NCBI GenBank assembly: GCA_903879805.1
Contig: CAIRMX010000025.1
Location: 1-42,234, forward strand
Length of the DNA stretch: 42,234 nt
Reading direction: 5' to 3'
Source: an uncultured Alphaproteobacteria bacterium
Lineage (GTDB): Bacteria; Pseudomonadota; Alphaproteobacteria; Rickettsiales; UBA1997
The position numbers and the translations under genes are program-made. The notes beneath the pieces were generated by a model. It had not been told where the DNA came from and ran no database searches. It was given only the letters and a program-made list of their open reading frames with translations. This document shows, piece by piece, positions 29,542 through 37,534 of this stretch (its first letter is position 1; the number at the start of each line of letters is the position of its first letter).

Positions 29542-29774
29542 TTTTTGCTTTGCCTTAAAAGTTCGAGTAATCCTGAGCCAATCAAAGCTGCACCAACATA
29601 AATCAAGCTGTCTGCGCATCCATCAAGACGATCAAAAGGCGTTGCCGTGACATGTCGTAACCCATAAAGAAACAGGATAAATTTCATCAATGAACCAGTT
29701 AGCAAACAGAAAGCTCCAGCCAGTCTTTTTGATGATTTGTTGCCGTTAAAATCTTCTAAAAATTTGCAAGCCAC
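29538..29774 (-). CDS. Holin-like small membrane protein
   Basis: 78 aa with two hydrophobic segments (RLAGAFCLLTGSLMKFILFLYGL, about 17-38 and DSLIYVGAALIGSGLLELL, about 55-73). It ends with a short basic tail (RQSKK). Size, two-segment topology and place directly after the endolysin gene and before the spanins fit a phage holin or holin-like lysis protein. It lies 2 bp downstream of the endolysin stop and overlaps the Rz start by 4 bp. No specific holin family is assigned. The 98-aa DUF6127-like membrane protein upstream could share or hold this role. Confidence 0.6.
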   Translation of the reverse strand: MACKFLEDFNGNKSSKRLAGAFCLLTGSLMKFILFLYGLRHVTATPFDRLDGCADSLIYVGAALIGSGLLELLRQSKK

Positions 29775-29776
29775 GG

Positions 29777-30169
29777 TTACTCTGTTACTAATTCAAAATG
29801 TGGTAAGTCGTAAAAATTTTGATCTTTGAGATCATTGTCAGAATCCCAATCTCCGCCCCAGCGGATTTTTATGTTCAGCATTTGTGCGATGCCCTGAACT
29901 TTACCTGCGAAATGGTAAAATTTATTTTTGTCATTCCAATCAACTGGCCATGGCGCAACATCAACTGCGAGCGATGGTGTTTTATTGTGCATGCCACCTG
30001 ATTTTATTTTTGATTTTCCTGCGTTGAATGCTTTGAGCTGATCTTCGTCAGATCTGTGTCCTTCAATGATGGCGCAGTCGTAATGCTTGATCACCTCACC
30101 AAATAATTTTTGTAAGTCAGGATGGCAGGTGGCGAGTTTTTCCAATGACGTTTTTCCAAATTGCGGCAT
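29777..30169 (-). CDS. Phage endolysin, M15-family peptidase (L-Ala-D-Glu/VanY-like)
   Basis: 130 aa from ATG 30169; an in-frame TTG at 30202 would add 11 residues overlapping the gene before it. Phage M15 enzymes typically begin with a FGxxSLExLxxxHPDL pattern, which this start gives at once. The zinc-peptidase signature is complete: EGHRSDEDQLKAFNAGKS, then GMHNKTPSLAVDVAPW (zinc His and Asp) and PHFEL with the third zinc ligand. It would cut the peptide stem of peptidoglycan during phage or tailocin release. There is no signal peptide, so a holin is needed for access to the wall. It is the first of the four lysis genes, downstream of the DUF6127-like gene. Confidence 0.88.
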   Translation of the reverse strand: MPQFGKTSLEKLATCHPDLQKLFGEVIKHYDCAIIEGHRSDEDQLKAFNAGKSKIKSGGMHNKTPSLAVDVAPWPVDWNDKNKFYHFAGKVQGIAQMLNIKIRWGGDWDSDNDLKDQNFYDLPHFELVTE

Positions 30170-30176
30170 AAATTTT

Positions 30177-30473
30177 TTATTTGAGTTTGATATGATCGCC
30201 AAGAAGCGAGATAAATCCGGCGGTAAGAATGGTTACGAAGGCGATGACCATGCACTTAACTAAAATTCTGAAGCTGTCCTTCTTCGCCATGCGAAATGCC
30301 TTTAAAAGCTCGCGCAAATCGCGGATATCAGTTGGTGCGTTTTCATCGTGAAGGCCAAGTTCATTTAAAGCTTTTTTTGCACCCTCCTTGGAGGCATGTT
30401 CAAGCAGCAATTCCAACTCGCATTTGGTGATGATGAATTCTCCATCGTCAGATTTTTTAATTTTACTCCACAT
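30177..30473 (-). CDS. DUF6127-like phage membrane protein
   Basis: 98 aa. The sequence pattern (LELLLEHASKEGAKKALNELGL, then DIRDLRELLKAFRMAKKDSFR and one C-terminal membrane segment about 72-92) matches what I recall as DUF6127, small proteins found in tail-lysis modules of alphaproteobacterial prophages. Function is unknown. A role in lysis timing is plausible from the membrane helix and from its place between gpD and the endolysin. The start overlaps the end of gene D by 11 bp, so translation is probably coupled. Confidence 0.65.
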   Translation of the reverse strand: MWSKIKKSDDGEFIITKCELELLLEHASKEGAKKALNELGLHDENAPTDIRDLRELLKAFRMAKKDSFRILVKCMVIAFVTILTAGFISLLGDHIKLK

Positions 30474-31458
30474 CAGATAGTTTGATGATTGCGGTTACTT
30501 GAGTTGTGAATCCTTGGTCGCTGAGCGAATGGTTAACGCTCGTGATGATCCAATTTTTGTTTTTGAGATATTTGATGTCGGTGAAAGTGATCTTGTTTTC
30601 AGCGCTGAGTTTTGGATTTCCTGTGGTGGAAAAATTTAAGTTTTCTGCACCGCGTTTAAATTCTGCGAGTTTGGCTTTTGCTGCGGCAAGCGCTCTGTCG
30701 GCGCTGACAAATTTATATCTCATCGTGTAAGCCGGATCGCCAGTTCCAGCAAAAACATCTTCCTCTTTTCCGGTGGCAAAATTATGCCATTTAGCAATTA
30801 CTTTGCCGAATTTTTCCATGTCAGAAACTCGCAGTTTCCAATCAGAAATTTGCGTGGCAGAAAATTTTGTTGTTGGCAGTTCTTTGCCATTTTGAGAAAC
30901 GCTGATACCTCGGCGAAAGAATAACAATCTCCCCAAAGACAGCTTGGCAAAAGCACCATAGCTTTGCGCCAGAGTGTTCAGAAAAGAGATGTCGCTTTCG
31001 TCAGTTTGATCTAAATGCGAGATGTAGATTTGTTTGAAATATTCATCTATCGCTGCTTTAAAACCATGGTTGTTGGCAATTGCGGTGATGATTCCAACCA
31101 GCGTGTATCCGTGCCAAGATTTACTCTTCGGCGCTTTGATTTTTTTGCTTAAATTTTTATCGAGCGTGTTGCTTGCTTTGCCAGTGATTCGCATCTGCAA
31201 AGGTGGTGATGAAACTTCGACATCATCAACAATGTAGTTTCCCATTTTTGTCAGAGGCTTGTCCTCGTAACCAAGAGAAACTTCTAAAACAGAACCGCGC
31301 GGTGGAATTTCTAATTTTTCATCACGATTGTCTAAAAGGATTTCGCAAGTATCAGAAACCAAACCAGTTTCGTCAGTGATGTTTATTGAGACCAATCTTT
31401 GAGCGATTAACGCTGTGACATCTTTTTTATCAGCAGTAATTTTAAATGCGGGATTCAC
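30463..31458 (-). CDS. P2-like tail hub/late control protein D
   Basis: 331 aa from GTG 31458, which overlaps the gpX stop as GTGA. TTG 31464 is the alternative, but family members begin close to NPAFKITADKKDVTALI. gpD forms the hub at the tip of contractile tails, holding the spike beneath the tube. Typical blocks are seen: LVSINITDETGLVSDTCEILLD near the start, LEVSLGYEDKPLTKMGNYIVDDVEV, and late YLKNKNWIITSVNHSLSDQGFTTQV. It is somewhat shorter than P2 gpD (about 387). It is the last structural gene of the tail operon here, after X, and it leads into lysis genes. Confidence 0.9.
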   Translation of the reverse strand: MNPAFKITADKKDVTALIAQRLVSINITDETGLVSDTCEILLDNRDEKLEIPPRGSVLEVSLGYEDKPLTKMGNYIVDDVEVSSPPLQMRITGKASNTLDKNLSKKIKAPKSKSWHGYTLVGIITAIANNHGFKAAIDEYFKQIYISHLDQTDESDISFLNTLAQSYGAFAKLSLGRLLFFRRGISVSQNGKELPTTKFSATQISDWKLRVSDMEKFGKVIAKWHNFATGKEEDVFAGTGDPAYTMRYKFVSADRALAAAKAKLAEFKRGAENLNFSTTGNPKLSAENKITFTDIKYLKNKNWIITSVNHSLSDQGFTTQVTAIIKLSDVE

Positions 31459-31661
31459 GACCAAAGTTTAACGCTTTCTGTTTCTTCTTCCTGAGCCAAA
31501 TCTGGTAAAACAATTTTTACGCCGGCGGCAAAAATACTGCCGAGTTCTGCAAGGTGACGATTAGCTTCTAAAACTTTTTCAACTGTTCCCGAAGTGCTGC
31601 CATAATACTTCCAGCAAATTGCATCAAGCACATCACCATCTTTTGTGACATAAGTGATCAT
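31455..31661 (-). CDS. P2-like tail protein X (LysM-like)
   Basis: 68 aa, the usual size of P2 gpX. A LysM-like fold is expected from YVTKDGDVLDAICWKYYGS, VLEANRHLAELG and KIVLPDL. gpX is a small tail-end protein thought to bind between hub and tube and possibly peptidoglycan. Its start overlaps the gpU stop by 4 bp, and its stop overlaps gene D. Confidence 0.92.
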   Translation of the reverse strand: MITYVTKDGDVLDAICWKYYGSTSGTVEKVLEANRHLAELGSIFAAGVKIVLPDLAQEEETESVKLWS

Positions 31662-32152
31662 ATTGCTTTAACGATGTTTTGAATGATTCCTTTAACTCCA
31701 GGCTTTGCATCTTCGCCATAACGCTTAAGGCTGATTGAAAATTCAATTTTTAGTGGCGCGCCGTCTTTCATAAAAACGCTTTGATTTTCTGAAATTTTTA
31801 CGATGCACCATTTTCCAAAAGCATTTCCGTTGCCTGAAATTAAAAACAGTGGCTTGCCAATTCCTGCCTCAGCACGCATCAATGTCACCTGACGAAGTCC
31901 GCCTTTGAAGTGCGGATAAATCACGCCATCAAGATCAATTGTTTCCACACCGAAACCAGTGAATTGCAAAGCTGGATCAGCGCCAATTCTGTTAATTTCC
32001 TGCCAACGATATTCGCTTTGTCTTTTTAGACTTTGAAAAGCGGCAGAGCTGATCGCAAAACGATAAGCACCAAGAATCATCATCATATTGATTCCAAGCG
32101 CGCTGTTTAGATTTAGCTTGCCGCCAAGGTTTTTAAAGGAATCGAAAATCAT
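31658..32152 (-). CDS. P2-like tail terminator/completion protein U
   Basis: 164 aa from ATG 32152, which overlaps the tape-measure stop as ATGA. The P2-type gpU similarity starts only at MMMILGAYRF (residue 23, nt 32086), so the first 22 residues are either an extension or untranslated. Typical features are SLKRQSEYRWQEINRIG, LQFTGFGVETIDLDGVIYP, and KPLFLISGNGNAFGKWCIVK followed by PLKIEFSISLKRYG. gpU caps or completes the tail. Translational coupling with T, U and X is suggested by three successive 4-bp overlaps. Confidence 0.9.
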   Translation of the reverse strand: MIFDSFKNLGGKLNLNSALGINMMMILGAYRFAISSAAFQSLKRQSEYRWQEINRIGADPALQFTGFGVETIDLDGVIYPHFKGGLRQVTLMRAEAGIGKPLFLISGNGNAFGKWCIVKISENQSVFMKDGAPLKIEFSISLKRYGEDAKPGVKGIIQNIVKAI

Positions 32153-34488
32153 TGATCGTAGTTCAAAGCGAGTTTTCTTGCGGATAATTTTCTGAAAGTT
32201 TCATCAATGGCGATTCGCACCTGAGCAGCAATTTTTTTCTCATCCATATTGCCGCCAGCATTGATGGTGATTGGTGCAGAAATTGAAATTTGTTGCGCTT
32301 TATTTCCACTTGATGCAGACGAAATATTTGGCCTTTCGAAGGATGGAATCTTTCCAATATCGCTTTTGCCGACATCAAAATTGCCAACGATACTTCCAGC
32401 TGTTGAAGAGCTTGAATTTTTTGCATCATAATTTCCGCTGACAAAATTCCACGCTTTTCCGGCAAAATTACCAACCGCAGAAACAATTGGTTTTAGCGGA
32501 GTTGTAAATTTACTGATCCAGTTAAAAGCAGCCTGCGCCCATCCAACAATCCCACTAAAAAGATTTTTGAAAAATTCTCCAACCGGATCCCAATTTTTGA
32601 TTAGCAGATATGCAGCTCCAGCAATACCAGCAACAATCCAGGTAATCGGGCTAGTTAATAATGCCAGACTCATCGTCCTAATCGCAGTCGTAACAACTGG
32701 CATAGAAAGTCCCAGTAAAAGCATTCTGGCCCTCATTGCCAGCAATGCTCCATGCATCCATAAGAACGGACCTTTTATGAAAGTAAAAGCGTAGCCAAGA
32801 GCAATTGTTGCAATTTTTAAACCAATCAGGCCAGTGATGGTCATGCCGATATATTTGGTGGTTACTGGAAATTTCTCAGCAAGAGCACTGACCTGTGAAG
32901 CAAAATTAGCTACCGTTCTAGCTGTAGAAGAAATTGCTGGAAGAAGAGTATTGCCAAAAGAAATTCCGATTGATTCAACCGATGAATCAAGTTCTCTAAA
33001 TGCTCCAGTGGCAGTATCGTTTAAGCGATTAGCAATGTTTTCTGCAGCGCCTGCAGAGTTTTTGATTTTGTCTAAAACCTGATCAACACTACCGGTTTCA
33101 TCAGCTTTTTTATCAAAGGCTTTAAAAATGTTTAATGCTCCGGAAGTGGCATAAGTTCCAAAAATATCTTTTACTGCTCCGATTCTTTTATCGTCAGAAA
33201 GGTTTTTGGTGGCTTTGTGAAGATCGCGCAAAATATCAATCATGGAACGCATCTTGCCTTTGTCGAAGATTTTGACCCCCAAACCTTTCAGCCTCATTTG
33301 GGCAAGTATTGCTTCTTTAGCAACATCGGGCATTTCTTCAGCAGAGATTTGCATTTCATCGCGCATTTTACCAAGTGCTTTTGCTCCAGCTCTTGCTGGA
33401 GCGGCAAGCCTCAGATAAGCAGAGCGCAACATTGTTCCTGCCATACTTGCTTTAATGCCAGCATTGCCAAGCACTCCAGCTAAAGCTGCTGTTTCTTCTA
33501 AAGTTCCTCCAACTGAAGCTGCTGCTGGTGCAACAAACTTCATAGTTTCACCTAAAGTTCTAACATCGGTGCTGGTAGCAACTGCCGCCTGAGCCAGAAT
33601 ATCTGAGGCTCTACCGGCTTCTTCAGCTTTCATACCAAAGCCATTTAGGATATTGGAAACGATCTCGGCTGATTCGCCAAGCTCCATATTGTCAGCAATG
33701 GCGAGATTTAAAATTGCTGGAGTTGCAGCTAAAATCTGATTAGTGGTAAAGCCGGACATTCCTAGAAGTTGCATGGCTTTAGCAGCTTCGGCGGAAGTGT
33801 ATTGAGTGGTATTTCCTAACTCTCTGGCTTTAGCAGTTAGTTTTTTAAATCCTGGAGAGTTTGCCGCTTCCTCGGTAACAGCACCAACTCGTGCCATGGC
33901 AAATTCAAAATCTACTGCTGGTTTAACCGCTTTGTATAACGCGCCACCAAGAGCAACGGCATCAACCATCTGGCCGCGATAATTGGCACGATTACTTAGG
34001 TTTTGCGATTTGGCATCGGCATTATTTTGCAGTGCTGACTGATTCTTTTTTAGTGCAGAAAGAGTTTTGTTTAATGCTTCTTGCTGACCATTAAAATTTT
34101 TGAAATCCACCCCCGAAGCGCTTAGGGCTTTACCCATTGCGCGGGTAGCTTGAGCAGATTCCATGAAAGCGGTTTTTGCCTTCTGTGCTGCTGCTTCAGC
34201 TTTTCTAAAGTTATTTTGTAATTCTTTTGAAGGACTGAGAGATGAACTCATCTCTCTGCTTAACAGATTCAATTTTTGTTTTGCTTCTTGATATGCGAGG
34301 GATACTTCTTTTGTAGCGCGCGATGATTTTCTGAAAGCCTCAATTTCTGAGGCTTTATCATTCACCTTTTTAATTGCATCACCAAGTGCAGAGAGCTGTT
34401 TATTCGCTCCGCTGAAAGAATCTCGGAATGATTTTCCCAAATCAGCACCGATTAAAATCGATACGGCAGCGTGAGTTGAGTTGGTCAT
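32149..34488 (-). CDS. Phage tail tape measure protein T
   Basis: 779 aa, comparable with P2 gpT (about 815), so a tail of similar length to P2's is expected, since tape measures scale with the tube. An N-terminal coiled coil (about 30-165) is followed by the TP901-type tape-measure core (about 170-400: ELGNTTQYTSAEAAKAMQLL, FTTNQILAATPAILNLA, ASTDVRTLGETMKF). Hydrophobic helices follow (about 545-640: YIGMTITGLIGLKIATIALG, SPITWIVAGIAGAAYLLI) that may enter the host membrane. The start overlaps the stop of the frameshifted E' frame (ATGA), which couples T to E/E' as in P2. Confidence 0.92.
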   Translation of the reverse strand: MTNSTHAAVSILIGADLGKSFRDSFSGANKQLSALGDAIKKVNDKASEIEAFRKSSRATKEVSLAYQEAKQKLNLLSREMSSSLSPSKELQNNFRKAEAAAQKAKTAFMESAQATRAMGKALSASGVDFKNFNGQQEALNKTLSALKKNQSALQNNADAKSQNLSNRANYRGQMVDAVALGGALYKAVKPAVDFEFAMARVGAVTEEAANSPGFKKLTAKARELGNTTQYTSAEAAKAMQLLGMSGFTTNQILAATPAILNLAIADNMELGESAEIVSNILNGFGMKAEEAGRASDILAQAAVATSTDVRTLGETMKFVAPAAASVGGTLEETAALAGVLGNAGIKASMAGTMLRSAYLRLAAPARAGAKALGKMRDEMQISAEEMPDVAKEAILAQMRLKGLGVKIFDKGKMRSMIDILRDLHKATKNLSDDKRIGAVKDIFGTYATSGALNIFKAFDKKADETGSVDQVLDKIKNSAGAAENIANRLNDTATGAFRELDSSVESIGISFGNTLLPAISSTARTVANFASQVSALAEKFPVTTKYIGMTITGLIGLKIATIALGYAFTFIKGPFLWMHGALLAMRARMLLLGLSMPVVTTAIRTMSLALLTSPITWIVAGIAGAAYLLIKNWDPVGEFFKNLFSGIVGWAQAAFNWISKFTTPLKPIVSAVGNFAGKAWNFVSGNYDAKNSSSSTAGSIVGNFDVGKSDIGKIPSFERPNISSASSGNKAQQISISAPITINAGGNMDEKKIAAQVRIAIDETFRKLSARKLALNYDQ

Positions 34489-34876
34489 GTTTTTATTTCG
34501 GAGTATTCTTTTTGAACATCAATTGCGGCATCGAAAAAAAGAGAAAAATCTTCTTCAGTCATTTCTGAGATTTCAGAAAGTTGCCAGTTAGTTATTTTTG
34601 AGAGGATGATGATTGCTCTGGTGACATCCCCTCGGAATTGAAAAAACCTAAATACACCTTTTGCAGATTTGAGTAATCAGCTTCATCAAGCTCTTCAATT
34701 ACCTTCGGTTCAACTTCACAAAGATTGGCAAAAAGCCTGATTTCTTTTTCTTCATCAGAGGCGGTTTTCATTTTGGCGACCAAAAGACGATCTTTTATTT
34801 TTGATCGTCTCATGGTTAAATTGATGAAAGTTTCACCAGTTGCTTCAACCGGATATTTCAGTTCAATGGTTTGCAT
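34485..34876 (-). CDS. E+E' tail assembly chaperone made by programmed -1 frameshift
   Basis: Predicted 130-aa fusion: 79 residues of E, then 51 residues read in the -1 frame (starting QFRGDVTRAIIILSKITNW, ending EYSEIKT). The -1 frame is open from the slippery site to TGA 34485, which overlaps the ATG of T by ATGA. The tail has NWQLSEISEMTEEDFSLFF, which resembles the short P2 GpE' type of sequence (a W, then a helix with M-[ST]-x-[EA]). The presence of an open frame, a slippery heptamer in the correct phase and a downstream stem all agree. Expression was not measured. Confidence 0.85.
34592..34876 (-). CDS. P2-like tail assembly protein E (zero-frame product)
   Basis: 94 aa from ATG 34876. 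The frame is open farther upstream, but gpE-type proteins begin as here (MQTIELKYPVEATGETFINL). The body is acidic and helical (RSKIKDRLLVAKMKTASDEEKE, EVEPKVIEELDEADYSNLQKVY). In P2, gpE and its frameshifted form E+E' act as tail assembly chaperones that coat the tape measure. The stop (34592) is reached only if ribosomes do not slip at residues 78-79. The gene lies between the antisense DUF167 gene and T. Confidence 0.85.
   Translation of the reverse strand: MQTIELKYPVEATGETFINLTMRRSKIKDRLLVAKMKTASDEEKEIRLFANLCEVEPKVIEELDEADYSNLQKVYLGFFNSEGMSPEQSSSSQK
34600..34646 (-). promoter_or_regulatory. Programmed -1 ribosomal frameshift signal
   Basis: On the minus strand: slippery heptamer T-TTT-TTC at 34646-34640, in the X-XXY-YYZ phase of gene E (codons GGT TTT TTC). 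A 6-nt spacer (34639-34634) follows, then a stem GAGGGGATG (34633-34625) with CATCCTCTC (34608-34600). The stem is 9 bp including one G-U pair, with a 16-nt loop. This is the standard layout for -1 frameshifting; P2 uses a related T-run at the same place. Confidence 0.88.
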
Positions 34877-34888
34877 ATTTTTTGTTAA

Positions 34889-35128
34889 ATGAAGATTTCT
34901 ATAAAAGTTATTCCCAACGCCAAACAAAACGAAATTTCTGAAGATGGGTTTGATGACGCGGGTGCAAGGATTTTGAAGATAAGAGTCAAGCAGCCACCAG
35001 AAGATGGAAAAGCCAACAAAGCAGCAATTGAGCTGTTAGCCAAATATCTGAAGGTGAAAAAGAGCGCAGTTTCAATAATTTCTGGTGAAACTTCGCGAAA
35101 TAAAATTGTGGAAATTAAGTGGGATTAA
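34889..35128 (+). CDS. DUF167 (YggU-like) protein, antisense within the tail operon
   Basis: 79 aa. The DUF167 pattern is complete: KISIKVIPNAKQNEI at the start, LKIRVKQPPEDGKANKAAIE (49-ish PPxxGkANka core), then SIISGETSRNKIVEI. Function of this widespread small family is not established. It is encoded on the plus strand while all tail genes around it are on the minus strand, in the gap between FII and E. Its stop overlaps that of FII by 4 bp, and it starts 12 bp from the E start on the other strand. It is a likely moron (a gene carried by the phage but outside its assembly plan) or a captured host gene. No clear promoter or terminator was recognised around it. Confidence 0.82.
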   Translation: MKISIKVIPNAKQNEISEDGFDDAGARILKIRVKQPPEDGKANKAAIELLAKYLKVKKSAVSIISGETSRNKIVEIKWD

Positions 35129-35625
35129 ATTCCCAGTGCTTTGCGAACATCAACCAGCTTGTCCTGACCACCAATTTTTCTGGTCATGTTGTCGATATCG
35201 ATTTCGATGAGCTGCTGACCATCAATTTCAAGTGAGTAATAACGGCAAGCGATAGTGCATTGCAGCGTTCCTTTTTCTCCTGCTGATATTTTTCCCATGT
35301 CCATTTCGGTATACATACCGCGCAGTTTGATTATGATCGGTGAAACTGTGGTGTCGTCTTGTAAAGCACCACGAAGTGTCACCTGAACGGCATTACCACT
35401 AACCAAGCCAAACTGTTTTAAAACATCTTTGTCGTACTCAAGGAGAGTGAATGAGCCTTCGAGTTTTTCGACACCCATATCAACCATCACTGGAGAGTCC
35501 ATGCCACCGGCACGAAACTCCTCGGTTTTGATGTTTAATTTTGGCGGATTTACTTCTTCAACTTTGCCCACATAGCCACGGCCATCAATGAACAAATTGA
35601 AGTTCTTTAAAATTTTAGGAATCAT
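35125..35625 (-). CDS. P2-like major tail tube protein FII
   Basis: 166 aa, similar to P2 gpFII (about 172). It forms the inner tube of the contractile tail. Recognisable parts are MIPKILKNFNLFIDGRGYVG at the N-terminus, PPKLNIKTEEFRAGGMDSPV, GVEKLEGSFTLLEYDKDVLK and RYYSLEIDGQQLIEIDIDN. It starts 15 bp downstream of the sheath gene stop, the fixed FI-FII order of P2-like phages and R-type tailocins. Its 3' end overlaps the stop of the convergent DUF167 gene. Confidence 0.95.
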   Translation of the reverse strand: MIPKILKNFNLFIDGRGYVGKVEEVNPPKLNIKTEEFRAGGMDSPVMVDMGVEKLEGSFTLLEYDKDVLKQFGLVSGNAVQVTLRGALQDDTTVSPIIIKLRGMYTEMDMGKISAGEKGTLQCTIACRYYSLEIDGQQLIEIDIDNMTRKIGGQDKLVDVRKALGI

Positions 35626-35640
35626 GTTTGTCTCTAGTTT

Positions 35641-36867
35641 TTAGTTAGAAAAAAGCTCTTCGAGATATTCATCAGTCATTCTTGAACGGAATGTGATGTG
35701 CTCTGCCGGATAAGGAGGAGTGAAGTCAAAATCGAAAGTGATTTTGCCTTGAGCGATTTGATCAGGAGTGTTTAACTCTGGATTGACGAAAGCATTGCCA
35801 TCAATGATTGCGCCGATGCTTTTCAGGTAGCGCAGATAGTTGTTAACACCTTCCAAAACATCTTCGATGTAAGTTTTGGTGATGTTGCGATCCACTGCCC
35901 ACAAGTGAGCTTTTAAAAGCGAATCGTTGATCATATCTGCCGTTCTCCTGCTTTGTAAGAACATCCACTTCGGATCAGCTGAAGCGGTTCTGTTACCCCA
36001 AAGCCTGAAACCATCCTGCTGAATGATAGTGGCAATATCGTGTTCATTTAAGAAATTGGCGGTGCAGTTGGTATCACCCAAAGCAAAATCAATCGGCTTA
36101 GAAATTCCAACGATGCCGTTGATCACCATGTTTGATGGAGACCACCAGAAACCGCGCTCGTTGTCTGACTTAGCAATAAGGCCAGCGATTCTTGCAGACG
36201 ATGGTTTTTCAACGATGGTATTGTTGGCGGTGTTTAAAACTTTTACCCACGGAAAAGCAGGATAAATTCTTGAACTTCCCCAATCCTCGCGATAATGGAC
36301 CGCATCGGTTTTGTTGGTGTTCGGGCAGTCAGCGACAATTATTGCTCTCAATCTTTCAGCAACAGTGAGTAATTCAGCGACAACAGGATTTGCCACTGGC
36401 TCTTCGTCTTCATCAAGAGGTGTTTGATGAGTGAATCCTGGAGCGATCAAAATTCTTGGTGTTACGGCAACTTCAGACTGCGCAGCAAGCAGCGCTGAAA
36501 CACCTTTGTATTTTCCAGTTTCAGAATCCACGCCACCAACAATATCACTTAGAGTGATTTTAGTTGGATCGAGAACTCCTGTCGTTAAGTGTGCTGAATT
36601 TGCCGGATCAGCAACATTGATCACCACAACCATCGCGCCGGTCTGTTTAAAGATGGCATCAAGTGCGGAAGGAATGCTGAAATTGGCATCAGAGCCAAAA
36701 ATCGTAACCGCTTCTGCCGGTGAACCTAAAATCAGAGTTGGTATATTTACTGGTCCTTTGGATGCGGTTCCAACAATTCCAATTACCGAAGATTTAACAG
36801 TTTGAATCGGTCTTGCGCCATCGTCGATTTCAACGACTTCTACGCCATGTAAAAATTGCTCAGTCAT
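35641..36867 (-). CDS. P2-like contractile tail sheath protein FI
   Basis: 408 aa (P2 gpFI about 396). It builds the outer sheath that contracts and drives the tube into the target cell. Typical motifs are FLHGVEVVEIDDGARPIQTV near the start, SSVIGIVGTASKGP, PRILIAPGFTHQTP, SSRIYPAFPWVKV, ARIAGLIAKSDNERGFWWSP and the late block FRLWGNRTASADPKWMFLQS. The C-terminal domain ends PAEHITFRSRMTDEYLEELF. It is followed 15 bp later by the tube gene. The gap of 56 bp upstream may hold its own start signals. Confidence 0.96.
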   Translation of the reverse strand: MTEQFLHGVEVVEIDDGARPIQTVKSSVIGIVGTASKGPVNIPTLILGSPAEAVTIFGSDANFSIPSALDAIFKQTGAMVVVINVADPANSAHLTTGVLDPTKITLSDIVGGVDSETGKYKGVSALLAAQSEVAVTPRILIAPGFTHQTPLDEDEEPVANPVVAELLTVAERLRAIIVADCPNTNKTDAVHYREDWGSSRIYPAFPWVKVLNTANNTIVEKPSSARIAGLIAKSDNERGFWWSPSNMVINGIVGISKPIDFALGDTNCTANFLNEHDIATIIQQDGFRLWGNRTASADPKWMFLQSRRTADMINDSLLKAHLWAVDRNITKTYIEDVLEGVNNYLRYLKSIGAIIDGNAFVNPELNTPDQIAQGKITFDFDFTPPYPAEHITFRSRMTDEYLEELFSN

Positions 36868-36923
36868 AGTTTTTTTATTAGTTAAAAATGTTTTGATTTA
36901 GTTCGGAGGAAGTGTCCGAGGAA

Positions 36924-37529
36924 TTAGCTCCAGGCTGCTAATGTAATTGCATCAACTTCTTCGGTGGTTTGCGCGTTATTGATTTCGATCTCGATTGAGC
37001 TGCTAAGTGCGTAATTGTTATTATTTCTTTCCACAATTTTTTGACGTAGCGAAACTGCTAATTCTGCGTTTAACTGAATTGCAATTTCATCGCCATTAGC
37101 ATCTTTGGTGAAGTAGGGCAGGGAGCCCAATTCCATAGTTCTGGAAATTATTGCATCCGGATCAGAAGCGGGATTTGTTGGATGACGATTTGTATGAAAA
37201 ACAAAATAGGATTCCTGCGCAGTTACAGTGCCATCAGCATCAATAATAAAGCCTTTATAATTGCTGATTGGTTCAATATTTTTTGCATCACGAATTGCTT
37301 TAATTTCGGCAATTTTTTTGTCTTTGGCATCCTTAATTAAGAGTAGCGCAATAACTGAATTTAATTGCTCAAGATCTGGTTTTGTATAATCTGTATTTTC
37401 CCATACCAGACCATCAATATCACTTTCCCACAGAGTTCCATCCGGCTTGGTTTGCCAGTAAGAAAACCCTCCTTTTATGTTTGGGTAAATAGTTTTTACC
37501 GCCTCTATTACTAAGATTGAATTAAGCAT
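36924..37529 (-). CDS. Tail fibre-associated protein (fibre assembly-like), copy 1
   Basis: 201 aa from ATG 37529; an upstream in-frame start at 37574 would overlap the fibre gene. It follows each tail-fibre gene as a partner and is paralogous to the 185-aa gene at 38772. Shared C-terminal blocks are NIEPISNYKGFIIDADG, TNRHPTNPASDP, SLPYFTKDANGDEIAIQLN and LRQKIVERNNNNYALSSSIE. This region resembles DUF4376-like domains of tail proteins, but I hold that loosely. The N-terminal half (YPNIKGGFSYWQTKPDGTLW, NTDYTKPDLEQLN) differs from copy 2. Function as fibre chaperone or extra fibre subunit is inferred from position. Confidence 0.7.
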   Translation of the reverse strand: MLNSILVIEAVKTIYPNIKGGFSYWQTKPDGTLWESDIDGLVWENTDYTKPDLEQLNSVIALLLIKDAKDKKIAEIKAIRDAKNIEPISNYKGFIIDADGTVTAQESYFVFHTNRHPTNPASDPDAIISRTMELGSLPYFTKDANGDEIAIQLNAELAVSLRQKIVERNNNNYALSSSIEIEINNAQTTEEVDAITLAAWS

Positions 37530-37534
37530 ATAAA

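Noticed and set aside
36895..36923. Small inverted repeat (TCGGA/TCCGA) between sheath and fibre-associated genes
   Set aside because: Only 5 bp of stem and no T-run, so not reported as a terminator.
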